This document shows positions 9,801-18,818 of a stretch of DNA of 64,000 nt, piece after piece. Source of the stretch: Bifidobacterium amazonense (GTDB taxonomy: Bacteria; Actinomycetota; Actinomycetes; Actinomycetales; Bifidobacteriaceae); contig NZ_JAFEJT020000010.1 of NCBI RefSeq assembly GCF_018555435.2, forward strand, positions 1-64,000, read 5' to 3'. A program made the position numbers and the translations under genes. The notes under the pieces are model-generated. The model saw only the letters and a list, made by a program, of their open reading frames with translations, did no database searches and had not been told where the DNA came from. How positions within the stretch are numbered: the stretch's first letter is position 1; each line of letters starts with the position of its first letter.

Positions 9801-11087
9801 GGTTCCACTGGGCACGGTCGACGTGCCGGACGCCACATCCCCGGCCTTCCCGACACCATCGATGTACCCGGCACCAGCGTTTTCGGCACCGGCAGGCGTG
9901 GCCGGCTTGCCATCATCCGCAACAACATCGGCATCCTCGTACGTGAAGCCGACGCGTTCGAACGTGACGACCGGGGCTCCCGAGTCGGCGGGGAGCGTTT
10001 CGGTGCCGTGCTGCGGTTCGGGCGCGTCGAGCAGCGCGAAGATGCGCTTGGTCGAGGTCATGCCGTTCATCGCGACGTGGAAGAACGAGCCGAGCTGGCG
10101 CAGCGGGATGAAGAAGTCGGCGGACAGCAGCACGATCATGATCGCGCCGGGCAGGCCGAGCGAGCCGGCGGCGAACTGCCAGACCGCGACGCCGATGCCG
10201 GCTGCGGCGCCGCCGTAGGCGACCGTGTCCATCGCGGTGAGCGAGCGCAGCTGGATCTGCAGCACGTTCATCGTCATCACGCGGAATTCCTCGGCCTTGC
10301 GGTCCATGTCGCGCGCGGCGCGTTCGTCGGCGTCGAAGATCTTGAGCGTTTCGAGGCCCTGTAGGTTGTCGAGGAACGCGGCGCCCATGTCGGTGTATTT
10401 GCCCCAGTATTTCTTGAACACGCGGGCCGCGCGCATGGCCACGAGCCCCACGATCACCACGATCAGCGGCGCGCATACGAGCAGCGTGACGGCGCCCGGC
10501 AGGTTGACCGGCAGAAGCACCACGAACAGGGTGAGCGGCGCGAGCACCGCGTAGAAGAGCTGCGGCAGGAACAGCTCGAAGAAGCTTTGGATCTGTTCGA
10601 CGCCTTCGCCGGCGGATTGGACCACGTCGGCGGTTTTGACGCGCGAACCGTACGAGGGGCCGAGCGCGAGCATCTTGCGGTACAGCTTCTCGCGCAGCGA
10701 CAGTTTGACGCGTTCGGCGGCCTCGAAGCCGAGTCTGGTCGCGCCGCGCGTGGTCGCGTACCGCACGGCCGCGATCAGCGCGAGCGCGAGCAGATACCAT
10801 GGCAGACGGCCTGCCGCCGTGCCGCCGATCGTCGGCAGCATCGCGTCGATCGCGTCGATCGCGGTGGTCGCGGCCGAAACGCTCCCCTGCGCCGATCCCG
10901 ACGCCGCATCCGACGTCATGCCCGACACGGCGCCCGGCACGAACGGACGCAGCAGATCGGACAGCATCGTCACCAGCGTCGCTACGAACGCGACGTTGGC
11001 GAGCAGTCCCAGCCACATCAGCGCCACCTTGCCGGCGACGAGCCGGCCGATGCCGTCGGCGAGCGAAAACAGCCGCTTATCGAACAT
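6897..11087 (-). CDS. cydDC: Fused CydDC-type ABC exporter (two TMD-NBD halves in one chain)
   Basis: This 1396-residue protein joins two membrane-domain/ATPase halves that are separate CydD and CydC subunits in many bacteria, where they export cysteine or glutathione for cytochrome bd assembly. Half one has Walker A GVSGSGKST near residue 456 and signature LSGGQRQR near 561. Half two has Walker A GPSGRGKST near 1180 and a changed signature LSEGERQR near 1320. The halves are joined by a charged, Lys/Ala/Asp-rich linker of about 100 residues. A second Ala-rich insertion lies between Walker A and the signature in half two. The start at 11087 has GAGGTG upstream; the ATG at 11111 has none. No cydAB genes are in the window, so the substrate is open. 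Confidence 0.85.
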   Translation of the reverse strand: MFDKRLFSLADGIGRLVAGKVALMWLGLLANVAFVATLVTMLSDLLRPFVPGAVSGMTSDAASGSAQGSVSAATTAIDAIDAMLPTIGGTAAGRLPWYLLALALIAAVRYATTRGATRLGFEAAERVKLSLREKLYRKMLALGPSYGSRVKTADVVQSAGEGVEQIQSFFELFLPQLFYAVLAPLTLFVVLLPVNLPGAVTLLVCAPLIVVIVGLVAMRAARVFKKYWGKYTDMGAAFLDNLQGLETLKIFDADERAARDMDRKAEEFRVMTMNVLQIQLRSLTAMDTVAYGGAAAGIGVAVWQFAAGSLGLPGAIMIVLLSADFFIPLRQLGSFFHVAMNGMTSTKRIFALLDAPEPQHGTETLPADSGAPVVTFERVGFTYEDADVVADDGKPATPAGAENAGAGYIDGVGKAGDVASGTSTVPSGTTDVTSARPALADATFMANPGQVTAIVGVSGSGKSTAAALLSGTLTGYTGSIALFDFAGRHEIRDLTDESLMRAVTVVGARSHLFAGTLRDDLAMAMTAGPDESAMWDALRRARIDDFVRSHGGLDMTIEPDAANLSGGQRQRVAIARALLHDSPVIVFDEATSSVDADSESLILASIRELADAGKTVIMITHRMANAADADAIVVLDHGHVVESGSHVRLLAANGTYARLFRTQQAVEQVGRRDGADVSEDAADAADPVAKTTASAAESDRHAATHTTKRARKPRSKAARTATAVSDTAGDSATGDRTPSGPDDETRSAKSVSSAKQPNRGTRLIPRLLHEAAPLSRFMILACVCGTLGHLAATFLPVFGTMALFAAAGHPVWGMGVAPSVVAMAVCAVVRGLMRYAEQFMNHNVAFRLLALFRAKAFAALRRLAPAKLDGKGKGDLIALITTDVEMLEIFFAHTISPVVIALSTSVIYTLALLALDPWSALLLVAAHLTVGVLLPWLFARGVHGIGDGLRKAASALDNQVLDGMRGIGEIIRFGAGERRVTDIVERTRDLWARRAKLSRINGHYAGVGGVLVLVFTAVAALLAVAGAAGIVGVSGSTGTAGVLMGAPKLVVAVVLIASSFGPTLALAALPANLTNTFAAARRLFSLMDEAPAVTETGIDRPAYDGMALDHVTFAYPAVMTGGDDDGERLRTTSEAGPTSVSAGSPTADGHAVVTPSATASATVLDDVSLDVPRTGILGIQGPSGRGKSTMLKLLMRYWDPQSGRVTLSGEPLPRVDAHHRRRVQTMMSQETALFDGTIRDNLLIALPEAGAMDAAAPVATPETDAGERRASAVGGASAADAPTAGMPSVDDLLREACRKASVLDLIDSLPAGLDTPVGELGDRLSEGERQRIGLARIFLRQADLVLFDEPTSRLDALNEAVILQSINALAGERDAAIVLVSHRESAMRIADRIVAA

Positions 11088-11332
11088 TCCCCACCTCAAG
11101 TCAGTCGTCATGCACGACGTTCCGGGCGTCGTGCGTCGTGCGGCCGTACCGCGCCGCGAAAATCACCGTGTCCACGGTAACAGCCGCCGCCGGGTTTCGC
11201 CAGTGTTTCGCCGCATCTCTTCGATCCCGTCGCGCCCGACACTCCATACCGGCATGTTCGCCTAAGATGACAGCGGATGCACTGCCGATGCAGCTGTTGC
11301 AAAGAGGCTGCTGGAAAGCGAGGTTTTCTACT

Positions 11333-12919
11333 ATGGCGAACGATGGCATGCAGAGCACGCACAGGGGGCCGCTCGGCCGCAAGCCGGTGATCGCGATCGC
11401 GGGTCTGGCGATCGAGGCGAGCACGTTCTCGCCGGCGCGCACGGACGCGGCCGCATTCCATCCGCGCCGCGGAGACGAGGTGTTCGACGCGTACCCGTTC
11501 ATGGCTCCCGGCTCGCCGCTGCGCGAGGCGGCGGACTGGCGGCCGGCGCTGGTGGGCCGTGCGCTGCCGGGCGGCATCGTCACGGCGGAGGCGTTCGAGT
11601 CGCTGACGGGCGAGATCGTGGATCGTTTGCGCGCGATGCCGCCGCTGGACGGCCTGTGGTTCGACATCCACGGCGCGATGACCGTGGAGGGCATGGACGA
11701 TGCGGAGGAGGTGCTGCTGCGTCGCGTGCGTGAGGCGGTCGGCCCGGACGTGCTGGTGAGCGCGTCGATGGACCTGCACGGCAACGTGTCGCGTGATTTT
11801 GCGCATGACGTAGACCTGATCACCTGCTATCGCATGGCCCCGCACGAGGATGAGCTGGAGACGAAGGAGCGGGCGGCGCGCAATCTGGTCGACCGGCTGG
11901 CTTCCGGCCAGGGCCGGCCGCTTAAGGCGTGGATTCCGGTGCCGGTGCTGCTGCCGGGCGAGAAGACGTCGACGCGCGTGGAGCCGGCGAAGTCGATCTA
12001 CGCGCGCGTCTCCGAGGTGGCGGCGCGCGACGGCGTGCTCGACGCGGCGATCTGGGTGGGCTACGCGTGGGCGGACGAGCCGCGCAACCATGCGGCGATC
12101 GTGGTGACCGGCGATGATCGCGCGGCCGTTGCGGCCGGCGCGCAGGAGCTGGCGCAGGCGTACTGGGACGCGCGCGACGAGTTCGAGTTCGTCGCACCGG
12201 TCGGCACGCTTGACGAGGCGGTGGACGCGGCGGTCGCCAGTCGCGTGACGCCGTATTTCATCAGCGATTCCGGCGATAATCCGACGGCCGGCGGCGCGGG
12301 CGACGTGACATGGACGCTCGCGCGGCTGCTGGCCGATCCGCGCATCACGAACGGCGGGAGGACGGTGATCTATGCGTCGCTGCCGGCTCCCGAGGCGGTC
12401 GAGACGGCCGTCGCCGCCGGCGTGGGCGCGACGGTGACGGTGACCGGCGGCGCGGCGGTGGATGCGGTGCACTCGGGTCCGGTGACGATGACCGGCGTGG
12501 TGCATGCGATCAAGCACGGCGACCCGCATGCACGGACCGAAGTTGTGCTGCGGGTCGGCGGCGGGGACGGCGACGGCATCATCGGCGATGGCGAGACCGG
12601 CGGCGGGCTGTACGTGATTCTGACGTCGCTGCGCAAGCCGTACCATCACGAGCGTGATTTCACCGATCTCAACCTCGATCCGCGGCATGCGGACGTGGTG
12701 ATCGTCAAGATCGGCTATCTGGAGCCGGAACTGTTCGACATGGCTCGTGACTGGATGATGGCGCTCACGCCGGGCGGCGTGGATCAGGATCTGATCCGGC
12801 TCGGCCACCACCGCATCCGCCGGCCGATGGTGCCGTACGATCCGTCCGATTTCGAGCCGGATCTGCACGCGCGCCTTATCCCGCCGTCGAACGAGCCGCT
12901 TACCGGACCGGACGAGTGA
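11333..12919 (+). CDS. M81 family metallopeptidase (MlrC-like)
   Basis: This 528-residue protein matches the M81 family, whose founder MlrC opens linearised microcystin peptides. Likely zinc and catalytic residues are visible: Glu in GLAIEASTFSP, Asp/His in WFDIHG, DLHGN, and the His of CYRMAPHED. The C-terminal domain carries GGAGDVTW and the late KIGYL segment. The chosen ATG at 11333 has only a weak GAGG in front; ATG at 11348 is an alternative. The gene stands alone on the plus strand, convergent with the sugar transporter gene downstream. Its stop codon lies inside a 21-base inverted repeat. Microcystin is not a likely substrate in a gut bacterium; a peptide or amide role is inferred only from the family. 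Confidence 0.8.
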   Translation: MANDGMQSTHRGPLGRKPVIAIAGLAIEASTFSPARTDAAAFHPRRGDEVFDAYPFMAPGSPLREAADWRPALVGRALPGGIVTAEAFESLTGEIVDRLRAMPPLDGLWFDIHGAMTVEGMDDAEEVLLRRVREAVGPDVLVSASMDLHGNVSRDFAHDVDLITCYRMAPHEDELETKERAARNLVDRLASGQGRPLKAWIPVPVLLPGEKTSTRVEPAKSIYARVSEVAARDGVLDAAIWVGYAWADEPRNHAAIVVTGDDRAAVAAGAQELAQAYWDARDEFEFVAPVGTLDEAVDAAVASRVTPYFISDSGDNPTAGGAGDVTWTLARLLADPRITNGGRTVIYASLPAPEAVETAVAAGVGATVTVTGGAAVDAVHSGPVTMTGVVHAIKHGDPHARTEVVLRVGGGDGDGIIGDGETGGGLYVILTSLRKPYHHERDFTDLNLDPRHADVVIVKIGYLEPELFDMARDWMMALTPGGVDQDLIRLGHHRIRRPMVPYDPSDFEPDLHARLIPPSNEPLTGPDE

Positions 12920-13037
12920 CGCGGAGCGTGACACGGAGCGGGGCATCGTATCATCACCACGGCAGAAACGTTGGAAAATCAACCTTCCGCGGATGACTGC
13001 ATAATCAGACGCCGCGCCGTGTCACGCTCCGCGTCAC
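12916..13037. repeat. Inverted repeat with 21-base perfect arms and 80-base spacer
   Basis: The arms at 12916-12936 and 13017-13037 are perfect reverse complements over exactly 21 bases and do not extend in either direction. The left arm contains the TGA stop of the M81 gene. The right arm lies 15 bases from the stop of the convergent transporter gene. It could act as a two-way terminator stem, but the 80-base spacer is long for that and there is no T-run. Confidence 0.65.
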
Positions 13038-13051
13038 AAAACGGGACCGTG

Positions 13052-14626
13052 TCAGTGCTGCTTTTGGGCGGCGACGAGCGCTTCGGCGGCGGCCTTGGTG
13101 GCGATGGCGCGTTCCTTGGCGCGGCGGGCGCGGGCCAGTTCGGCCTCGGCGGCGCGGATGTCGGATTCGGCCTGCTTGAGCTCGGCGGTGGCGCGCACCA
13201 CTTCGAGCTGCGCGTTGGACTGCTCGGACTTCGGCTTCCACAGTTCGGCGATCTCCTCGAGCGTCTTGTCCTTGGTTTCGGGCACGAACGTGACCACGCC
13301 GAGGAAGCACAGCAGGTTGGTGCCGGCGAACACGAGGAACGTGCCCATGCCGCCGATCGAGCTGATCATGACCGGCGTGAACTGGCCGATCGCCCAGTTG
13401 GTGGCCCACAGGAACACGGTGCAGATGCCGGTCGCGCGGCCGCGCAGGTAGGTCGGGAACAGCTCCGGGATCATGATCCACGGGATCGGACCCATCGAGA
13501 ACGCGAACGCGGAGGTGAAGCACATGACGAAGATGAGCATGAGCAGCTGGTAGTTGTTCGCATACGCGAAGCTGATGCCGAGCGCGAAGACGACCATCAG
13601 GCCCGAGCCGACGGCCATGAGCTTCTTGCGGCCGGCCGTATCGATCAGGTACATGCCGACGACGGTGAACACGAGCTCGATGCCGCCCACGCAGGAGGAG
13701 GCGAGGAATTCGGTGTTGCCGCCGAAGCCCATGTCCTTGAACATGACCGGACCGTAGTAGCTGATCGCGTTCATGCCGATGGCCTGGTTGAAGATGGCGA
13801 GGAAGATGCCGATGAGCAGGGCCTTGCGCAGGCCGGGCTTGAACAGGTCGGAGAACTGGGCGTTGGCCTTCTTCTCCTCGGCGATCTGGTTCTGGATCTC
13901 CTCGACGTCGCGGCGGGCCTTGTCGGTGCCGTTGATGCGTTCGAGCACCTTGAAGCCCTCTTCGACCTTGCCGGCCTGCACGAGGAATCGCGGGGACTCG
14001 GGGCTGAACCACAGCGCGGCGAAGAAGATCGCGGCCGGGATCGCGCCGATGCCGAGCATCCAACGCCAGCCGACGTTCACGCCCCACTGGTGCGAGCCGG
14101 AGGAGGCGATGAAGTAGTTGATGACGTTGGTCAGGAAGATGCCCGAGATCGTCAGCAGCTGATAGGCGCTGGTGAGGGCGCCGCGGATGTTGGTCGGGGC
14201 CGATTCGGTGATGTACGTGACGGCGAGCGCCGCGGCCAGGCCGATGCCGATGCCGCCGACGATGCGGGCGAGGATCAGCGTGGCCGGGCTGAACGTGAAC
14301 GCGCTCCACAGGGCAGCGACGAAGAAGAACGCCGCTCCGAACATGAGCAGCTTGCGACGGCCGTAGCGGTCGGACAGGAAGCCGGAGAAGCCGGCGCCGA
14401 TCACGCCGCCGATCATGATCGACGAGATGACCATGCCCTGCAGCGCGGGGCTGAGCGCGTACTTGGTCTGCAGGAAGTCGATCGCACCGGAGATGGAGAC
14501 GGTGTCGTAGCCGTATAGCAGGCCGGCGAGGCCGGCGCTCAGCGCGAGGCCGACGATGTAGCGGCCTGAGCCGCGCTGTGCGCGCCCGTCCGTTCCGAGC
14601 GCGATGGAATCATTGGGATTGCTCAT
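13052..14626 (-). CDS. Sugar porter family MFS transporter
   Basis: This is a 12-helix proton symporter or facilitator for a monosaccharide, 524 residues long. Sugar-porter signatures are visible: the DRYGRRK loop after helix 2, VGGIGIGLA, PESPRFL at the end of helix 6, QAIGMNAISYYGP in helix 7, DTAGRK in the second half, and PETKDKTLEEI after helix 12. Beyond the normal end there is a C-terminal extension of about 60 residues that is rich in Ala, Glu, Arg and Lys and predicted to be coiled coil. The start at 14626 follows GAGGTTTT. An AraQ-type operator and a good promoter lie upstream, so arabinose, xylose or a related pentose is a reasonable guess. Cytoplasmic coiled-coil tails are uncommon in this family. 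Confidence 0.88.
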   Translation of the reverse strand: MSNPNDSIALGTDGRAQRGSGRYIVGLALSAGLAGLLYGYDTVSISGAIDFLQTKYALSPALQGMVISSIMIGGVIGAGFSGFLSDRYGRRKLLMFGAAFFFVAALWSAFTFSPATLILARIVGGIGIGLAAALAVTYITESAPTNIRGALTSAYQLLTISGIFLTNVINYFIASSGSHQWGVNVGWRWMLGIGAIPAAIFFAALWFSPESPRFLVQAGKVEEGFKVLERINGTDKARRDVEEIQNQIAEEKKANAQFSDLFKPGLRKALLIGIFLAIFNQAIGMNAISYYGPVMFKDMGFGGNTEFLASSCVGGIELVFTVVGMYLIDTAGRKKLMAVGSGLMVVFALGISFAYANNYQLLMLIFVMCFTSAFAFSMGPIPWIMIPELFPTYLRGRATGICTVFLWATNWAIGQFTPVMISSIGGMGTFLVFAGTNLLCFLGVVTFVPETKDKTLEEIAELWKPKSEQSNAQLEVVRATAELKQAESDIRAAEAELARARRAKERAIATKAAAEALVAAQKQH

Positions 14627-15133
14627 GGCAAAACCTCATTCACTTTGACTGTTGATTGCCGCACCACAAGTTGCGGGTGGTGCCGCATGTTCTTCTCTCA
14701 TACTGTTGTGATGGTCGGGCATCATTGTCGCCTGTCACGCGTAGTGAACGCTCACAATCACAAACCGGAACATATAGTAGTCGTTTCCCGACACGATTCA
14801 ACTCGATATGGCACAACAAGATAACAATTCGGCAAAGCAACACCGCACGTGGCCCGCACGCGCACCGCCGCCGGCACCGTGGGGACGCACGCGCGGTCAT
14901 GCACGGCGGAACGCGGCAGGAGACAGCGGGACAAAAAACCGCCCGTGGCCCCTATTGCGGGGATCACGGACGGTCATGTATTGTCCGACGGCATACGCCA
15001 CCGGTCGGGATGGTCGGGGCTGCCGGACGGAACGGCCGGGGCGGCCTGACGGAACGCCGACCTTACGGAACGCCGGACGGACAGAAGCCGCGCGAACGGA
15101 ACTTCGGACGGACGGAACGCAGGACGGGCCAGA
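14627..15133. other. 507-base intergenic region between two sugar transporter genes
   Basis: The first 175 bases hold the promoter and AraQ-type operator of the sugar porter gene. The remainder, up to the stop of the GPH symporter gene at 15134, has no credible gene. Bases 15020-15130 are a run of degenerate GGACGGA and GGAACGCC repeats. No clear terminator with a T-run was found. Confidence 0.6.
14743..14801 (-). promoter_or_regulatory. Promoter and AraQ-type operator of the sugar porter gene
   Basis: On the minus strand a -35 TTGAAT (14796-14801) and a -10 TACTAT (14774-14779) are separated by 16 bases. Just downstream of the expected transcription start lies the palindrome TGTGAGCGTTCACT (14743-14756). 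It matches the 14-bp pattern upstream of araB and araQ, and in this position would block early elongation. Confidence 0.65.
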
Positions 15134-16597
15134 TCAGGCCGCGGCGTCCGCGATCGCGCGGCGCTTGGCCAGCTCGGCGCGGATGGCCGGCTCGTTCTTC
15201 TCGAACTTGCGGTAGAAGAGCATGATGAAGATGCAGATCGCATAGACGATGATCGGCAGCCAGATGAAGCAGAACTTGATCGCGCCGAGCGCCTGCGCGC
15301 TCTGCTGCTGGTTGGCGACGTAGCCGGCGGCGGCCATGATCTTCGACGGGATCAGGTTGCCCAGGCCGGAGCCGAACTGGATGCAGAACGACGCGCCGAC
15401 GGCGGACAGCAGGCCGGCCGCGCGGATGCCGTTCTTCCACTCGCCGTAGTCGACGGTGTCGGCGAGCATCGCGAACGGCATGGCGAGTGCCATGGCCGCG
15501 CCGAGGATGGAGATGGCCCAGAACACAACGAACAGGGCGAAGCTGTTGGAGGCGGTGAGCAGGAGCAGCTGGCCGATGATGGCCATGACCATGCCGAGGA
15601 TCATAGTGTCGGTCTTGCCGGCCTTGCCGAGGCGCTTGGAGATGACCGGGATGAGGAACGTGGTCACCAGGCCGAGGATCTGCATGCCGTTGAGCACGGT
15701 GGCGAGGTTCTCGTTGTTGAGGTTGTACTTCGCGTAGTACACGGCCACGGACATGCGGTCCTCCTGCGCGATCCAGAAGATGACGAACGCGATGATCAGC
15801 GTGATCCACGGCCAGTTGCCCTTGATGGCGTGCAGGCTTTCCTTGAACGGCAGCGGGTTCTGGGTCTTCGGGTCATAGTTGTGCTCTCGGATGTTGCGGA
15901 ACGCGAACCACAGCAGCGCGATGGCGATGACGCCGTAGACCGCGAAGGTGAACATGAAGCCGACCTTCTGGTTGGTCTGGCCGGTGATCGCCTTGCCCGC
16001 CCAGTTGACCAGCGGGATGGTGCACACGGCGGTGATGAACGTGCCGAACAGACCGCCGGAGAGGCGGAACGTGTTGGCCTTGACGCGTTCGGCCGGGTCC
16101 GGGGTCAGGTTCGACAGGATCGCGGTGATCGGCGTCTGGATGCCGGTGTAGACGAGGCCGGCGGCGAGGATGTAGGTGATGGTGGCGTAGACGACCTTGC
16201 CCATCGGCGGCAGGTCGGGCGCGGTGAAGGCGAGGAAGACGGTGAGCGCGAACGGCACGGCCATCCACAGGAAGAACGGGCGGGACTGGCCCCACTTGGT
16301 CTTGGTGTGGTCGACGATGGAGCCCCACACCGGGGCGGAGATGCAGTCGCCGATGCGGGCGATGAGCAGGATCCAGCCGGCGGCCGCGGCGGTGATGCCG
16401 AACACGTCGGTGTAGAAGAACATGATGTAGGTGCCGAGCGATGAATACAGCAGATTGCCCGCCATATCGGTGCTCAGGTAGGAGATCTTCTCCTTGAGCG
16501 GCAGGACGCCGTTGAAGTGGTCGTCCGCCTCGGCTTTCATTGCATGCGACTTGGCGGCGGATGAGCGCGCCAGCCGTTCCGTGGCAGCAGCAGACAT
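15134..16597 (-). CDS. GPH-family glycoside/pentoside:cation symporter
   Basis: This is a 12-helix glycoside-pentoside-hexuronide:cation symporter of 487 residues, close to the usual length for LacS/XynB-type transporters without the IIA tail. Family features are the DMAGNLLYS segment near the N-terminus, the RIGDCISAPVWG helix-2 region with its cation-site Asp, DHTKTKWGQSRPF in the loop, and DTVDYGEWKNG late in the protein. The C-terminal tail is short and charged. The start at 16597 follows GAGAGGAAA. An AraQ-type operator lies directly upstream, so control together with the arabinose genes is likely. Arabinosides, xylosides or galactosides are all possible substrates. It could also serve the GH42 enzyme, but no linkage shows this. 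Confidence 0.87.
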   Translation of the reverse strand: MSAAATERLARSSAAKSHAMKAEADDHFNGVLPLKEKISYLSTDMAGNLLYSSLGTYIMFFYTDVFGITAAAAGWILLIARIGDCISAPVWGSIVDHTKTKWGQSRPFFLWMAVPFALTVFLAFTAPDLPPMGKVVYATITYILAAGLVYTGIQTPITAILSNLTPDPAERVKANTFRLSGGLFGTFITAVCTIPLVNWAGKAITGQTNQKVGFMFTFAVYGVIAIALLWFAFRNIREHNYDPKTQNPLPFKESLHAIKGNWPWITLIIAFVIFWIAQEDRMSVAVYYAKYNLNNENLATVLNGMQILGLVTTFLIPVISKRLGKAGKTDTMILGMVMAIIGQLLLLTASNSFALFVVFWAISILGAAMALAMPFAMLADTVDYGEWKNGIRAAGLLSAVGASFCIQFGSGLGNLIPSKIMAAAGYVANQQQSAQALGAIKFCFIWLPIIVYAICIFIMLFYRKFEKNEPAIRAELAKRRAIADAAA

Positions 16598-16991
16598 GGT
16601 TTCCTCTCTTTATGTGAACGCTAACAGCCAAGTATGGTTTACGCTTACTCGATTCAAGTCAAACATGCGGCCAACAATACTTCACAATTTCTTCACACAG
16701 CAATGCACACGATGCTCACATCATCCGCACATGGCATCACACGACGGCACAGACGACGCCATACGCAGCGCCACGCCAACGACACACGACCGATCGTCGG
16801 CATCGTCGCCGACGTTTGTGGCCGCATACAAACGCGCGGGCGCGAATTCGTGGCCGCCTACAACGCGGCGCAACCTACGGCATCGTAAGTTAGTTGACGG
16901 AACAGAAGCAAACGTCAGCCACACCATGACGCAACGGCACAACACCAGGCGACCGGCCGCAACCGGCCGCGGAAACGGAACACGGCACATC
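16598..16991. other. 394-base divergent intergenic region
   Basis: The left 60 bases hold the promoter and operator of the GPH symporter. The rest, up to the acyl-CoA synthetase start at 16992, is of lower GC content than its surroundings and contains many CACA and ACGACG runs. It has no open frame with a ribosome site and no recognisable RNA. Confidence 0.55.
16613..16657 (-). promoter_or_regulatory. Promoter and AraQ-type operator of the GPH symporter gene
   Basis: The plus-strand sequence TGTGAACGCTAACA at 16613-16626 matches the AraQ-type 14-mer with one arm base changed. It lies 16 bases upstream of the start codon. Possible promoter elements on the minus strand are TTGAAT (16652-16657) and CATACT (16631-16636), with 15 bases between. 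The arrangement repeats that of the sugar porter gene. Confidence 0.6.
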
Positions 16992-18812
16992 ATGCGCACC
17001 GAATACACCACCCCCGGCTCGATCGTCGTACGCGACGACGAAACCCTGTACTCACTGCTCACCGAACGCATCGAGCGCACCGGCGAGGACACCATCATCG
17101 CCTCGCGCAAACTCGGCCCGGGCCGCTGGGACGACATCACCACCGGCGAGTTCCACAAGCTCGTGCTCGCCGCCGCCAAAGGCCTCATCGCGTTCGGCAT
17201 CGGCAAAGGCGACGCGGTCACGCTGTTCTCCGCGACCCGCTACGAGTGGGGCGTGCTCGACTTCGCGCTCGCCGCGATCGGCGCGGTGAACGTGCCGATC
17301 TACGACACCGACTCCGCCGCGCAGGCCGAACGCATCCTCAACGACTCCGCTGTCAAGCTCGCCATCGCCGACGACCGCGAGCGCTTCGACCGGCTCGACT
17401 CGGTCAAGGACCACTGCCCTGCGCTGCGGCAGATCCTCATGATGGACGGCAACGCGCTCGGCGCACTGCAGGGCTTCGGCGTCACCGTCTCCGACGAGGA
17501 GCTCGACGAGCGCATCGCGTCCGTCCGCGCCGACGATCTGGCGACGATCGTGTACACGTCCGGTTCGACCGGCGCACCCAAGGGCGCGGAGCTCACGCAC
17601 CGCAACTTCCTGTCGATCGTGCGCGCGGGATACGAGTGCCTGTCGGAGATGATCTGCGACAACCATCCGCGGCTGCTGTTGTTCCTGCCGCTCGCGCACT
17701 GCTTCGCCCGCTACATCCAGTACTGCTCGATCGGCTCCGACGACGGCGTGGTCGGCTACCTGCCGGACACGAAGTCGCTGCTGCCCGACCTGCGCTCGTT
17801 CGAGCCGACGTATCTGCTCGGCGTGCCGCGCGTATTCGAGAAGGTGTACAACGCGGCCTCGCAGCGGGCCGGCATGGGCTTCAAGGGCCGTCTGTTCGCC
17901 AAGGCCGTGGCGGCCGCGCGCCAGTGGAGCCGCGACGAGCAGGCCGGCACGCCGCATTCGGCGAAGGCGATCGCCGAGCGGGCGACGTACGAGGCGCTCG
18001 TCTACCGTACGATCCGCGGCGCGCTCGGCCCGCGCATCCGGTTCGTCGCGTGCGGCGGCGCGCCGCTCGACCCCGATCTCGCGCACTTCTACAACGGCAT
18101 CGGTCTGCCGATGATCCAGGGCTACGGCATGACCGAAACGGCCGCCCCGTTCACGGTGACGCGCGTCGACGACAACGTGATCGGCACGGTCGGACAGCCC
18201 GCGCCCGGCTCGTCGGTGCGCATCGCGGAAGACGGCGAGCTACAGGTGAAGGGCGAGAACGTGTTCCGCGGCTACCATAATCTGCCCGAGAAGACGGCGG
18301 AGGCGTTCACGTCGAACGGCTGGCTGCGCACGGGAGACCTGGCGTCGATCGACGACGAGGGCCGCGTGACGATCACCGGACGCAAGAAGGACATCATCAT
18401 CACCGCCGGCGGCAAGAACGTGTCGCCGATCCCGCTCGAGCAGGAGATCGTCAAGTGCCCGATCGTCGAGCATGCGGTCGTGGTCGGCGACCAGCGGCCG
18501 TTCATCGGCGCGCTCGTGACGCTCGACCCGGACGGGCTGGCCGCATGGCTGCCGTCGCACGGGTTCGCGGCCGATCTGCCGATCGCGGAGGCGGCCGTGC
18601 TGCAGGACGTGCACGACGAGATCCAGAAGTACGTCGATCGTGCCAACGCCACCGTGTCGCGCGCCGAATCGGTACGCAAGTTCGTGATCCTCGACCAGCA
18701 GTTCACGCAGGACAACAAGTGCCTGACGCCGAGCCTCAAGGTCGTGCGTCCGGCCGTCAACCGCGTCTTCGCCGACGTGATCGACCGTCAGATCTACGCC
18801 GGCAAGCGCTGA
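16992..18812 (+). CDS. Long-chain fatty acid-CoA ligase (AMP-forming)
   Basis: This 606-residue enzyme activates fatty acids to acyl-CoA through an acyl-adenylate. The ANL-superfamily motifs are in order: P-loop YTSGSTGAPKG (about 187-198), GYGMTET (about 377), the hinge region TGRKKDIIITAGGKN (about 461-475), and the C-terminal lysine region CLTPSLKV. Bifidobacteria lack beta-oxidation, so the usual role is recycling exogenous fatty acids into lipids. The start at 16992 has only CGGAAC upstream; an ATG at 16926 would add 22 residues without a ribosome site. The gene stands alone and ends just before a 21-base-arm hairpin that probably acts as its terminator. Confidence 0.9.
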   Translation: MRTEYTTPGSIVVRDDETLYSLLTERIERTGEDTIIASRKLGPGRWDDITTGEFHKLVLAAAKGLIAFGIGKGDAVTLFSATRYEWGVLDFALAAIGAVNVPIYDTDSAAQAERILNDSAVKLAIADDRERFDRLDSVKDHCPALRQILMMDGNALGALQGFGVTVSDEELDERIASVRADDLATIVYTSGSTGAPKGAELTHRNFLSIVRAGYECLSEMICDNHPRLLLFLPLAHCFARYIQYCSIGSDDGVVGYLPDTKSLLPDLRSFEPTYLLGVPRVFEKVYNAASQRAGMGFKGRLFAKAVAAARQWSRDEQAGTPHSAKAIAERATYEALVYRTIRGALGPRIRFVACGGAPLDPDLAHFYNGIGLPMIQGYGMTETAAPFTVTRVDDNVIGTVGQPAPGSSVRIAEDGELQVKGENVFRGYHNLPEKTAEAFTSNGWLRTGDLASIDDEGRVTITGRKKDIIITAGGKNVSPIPLEQEIVKCPIVEHAVVVGDQRPFIGALVTLDPDGLAAWLPSHGFAADLPIAEAAVLQDVHDEIQKYVDRANATVSRAESVRKFVILDQQFTQDNKCLTPSLKVVRPAVNRVFADVIDRQIYAGKR

Positions 18813-18818
18813 ATCAGT

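Noticed and set aside
6942-10364. Long plus-strand open frame of 1140 codons
   Set aside because: It is antisense to the CydDC gene and is an effect of GC-rich codon use; the product is Arg/Gly/His-rich with no domain and no ribosome site.
15020-15130. Tandem repeat with GGACGGA units as a functional element
   Set aside because: The copies are degenerate, the period is irregular, and it lies in ordinary high-GC intergenic DNA.
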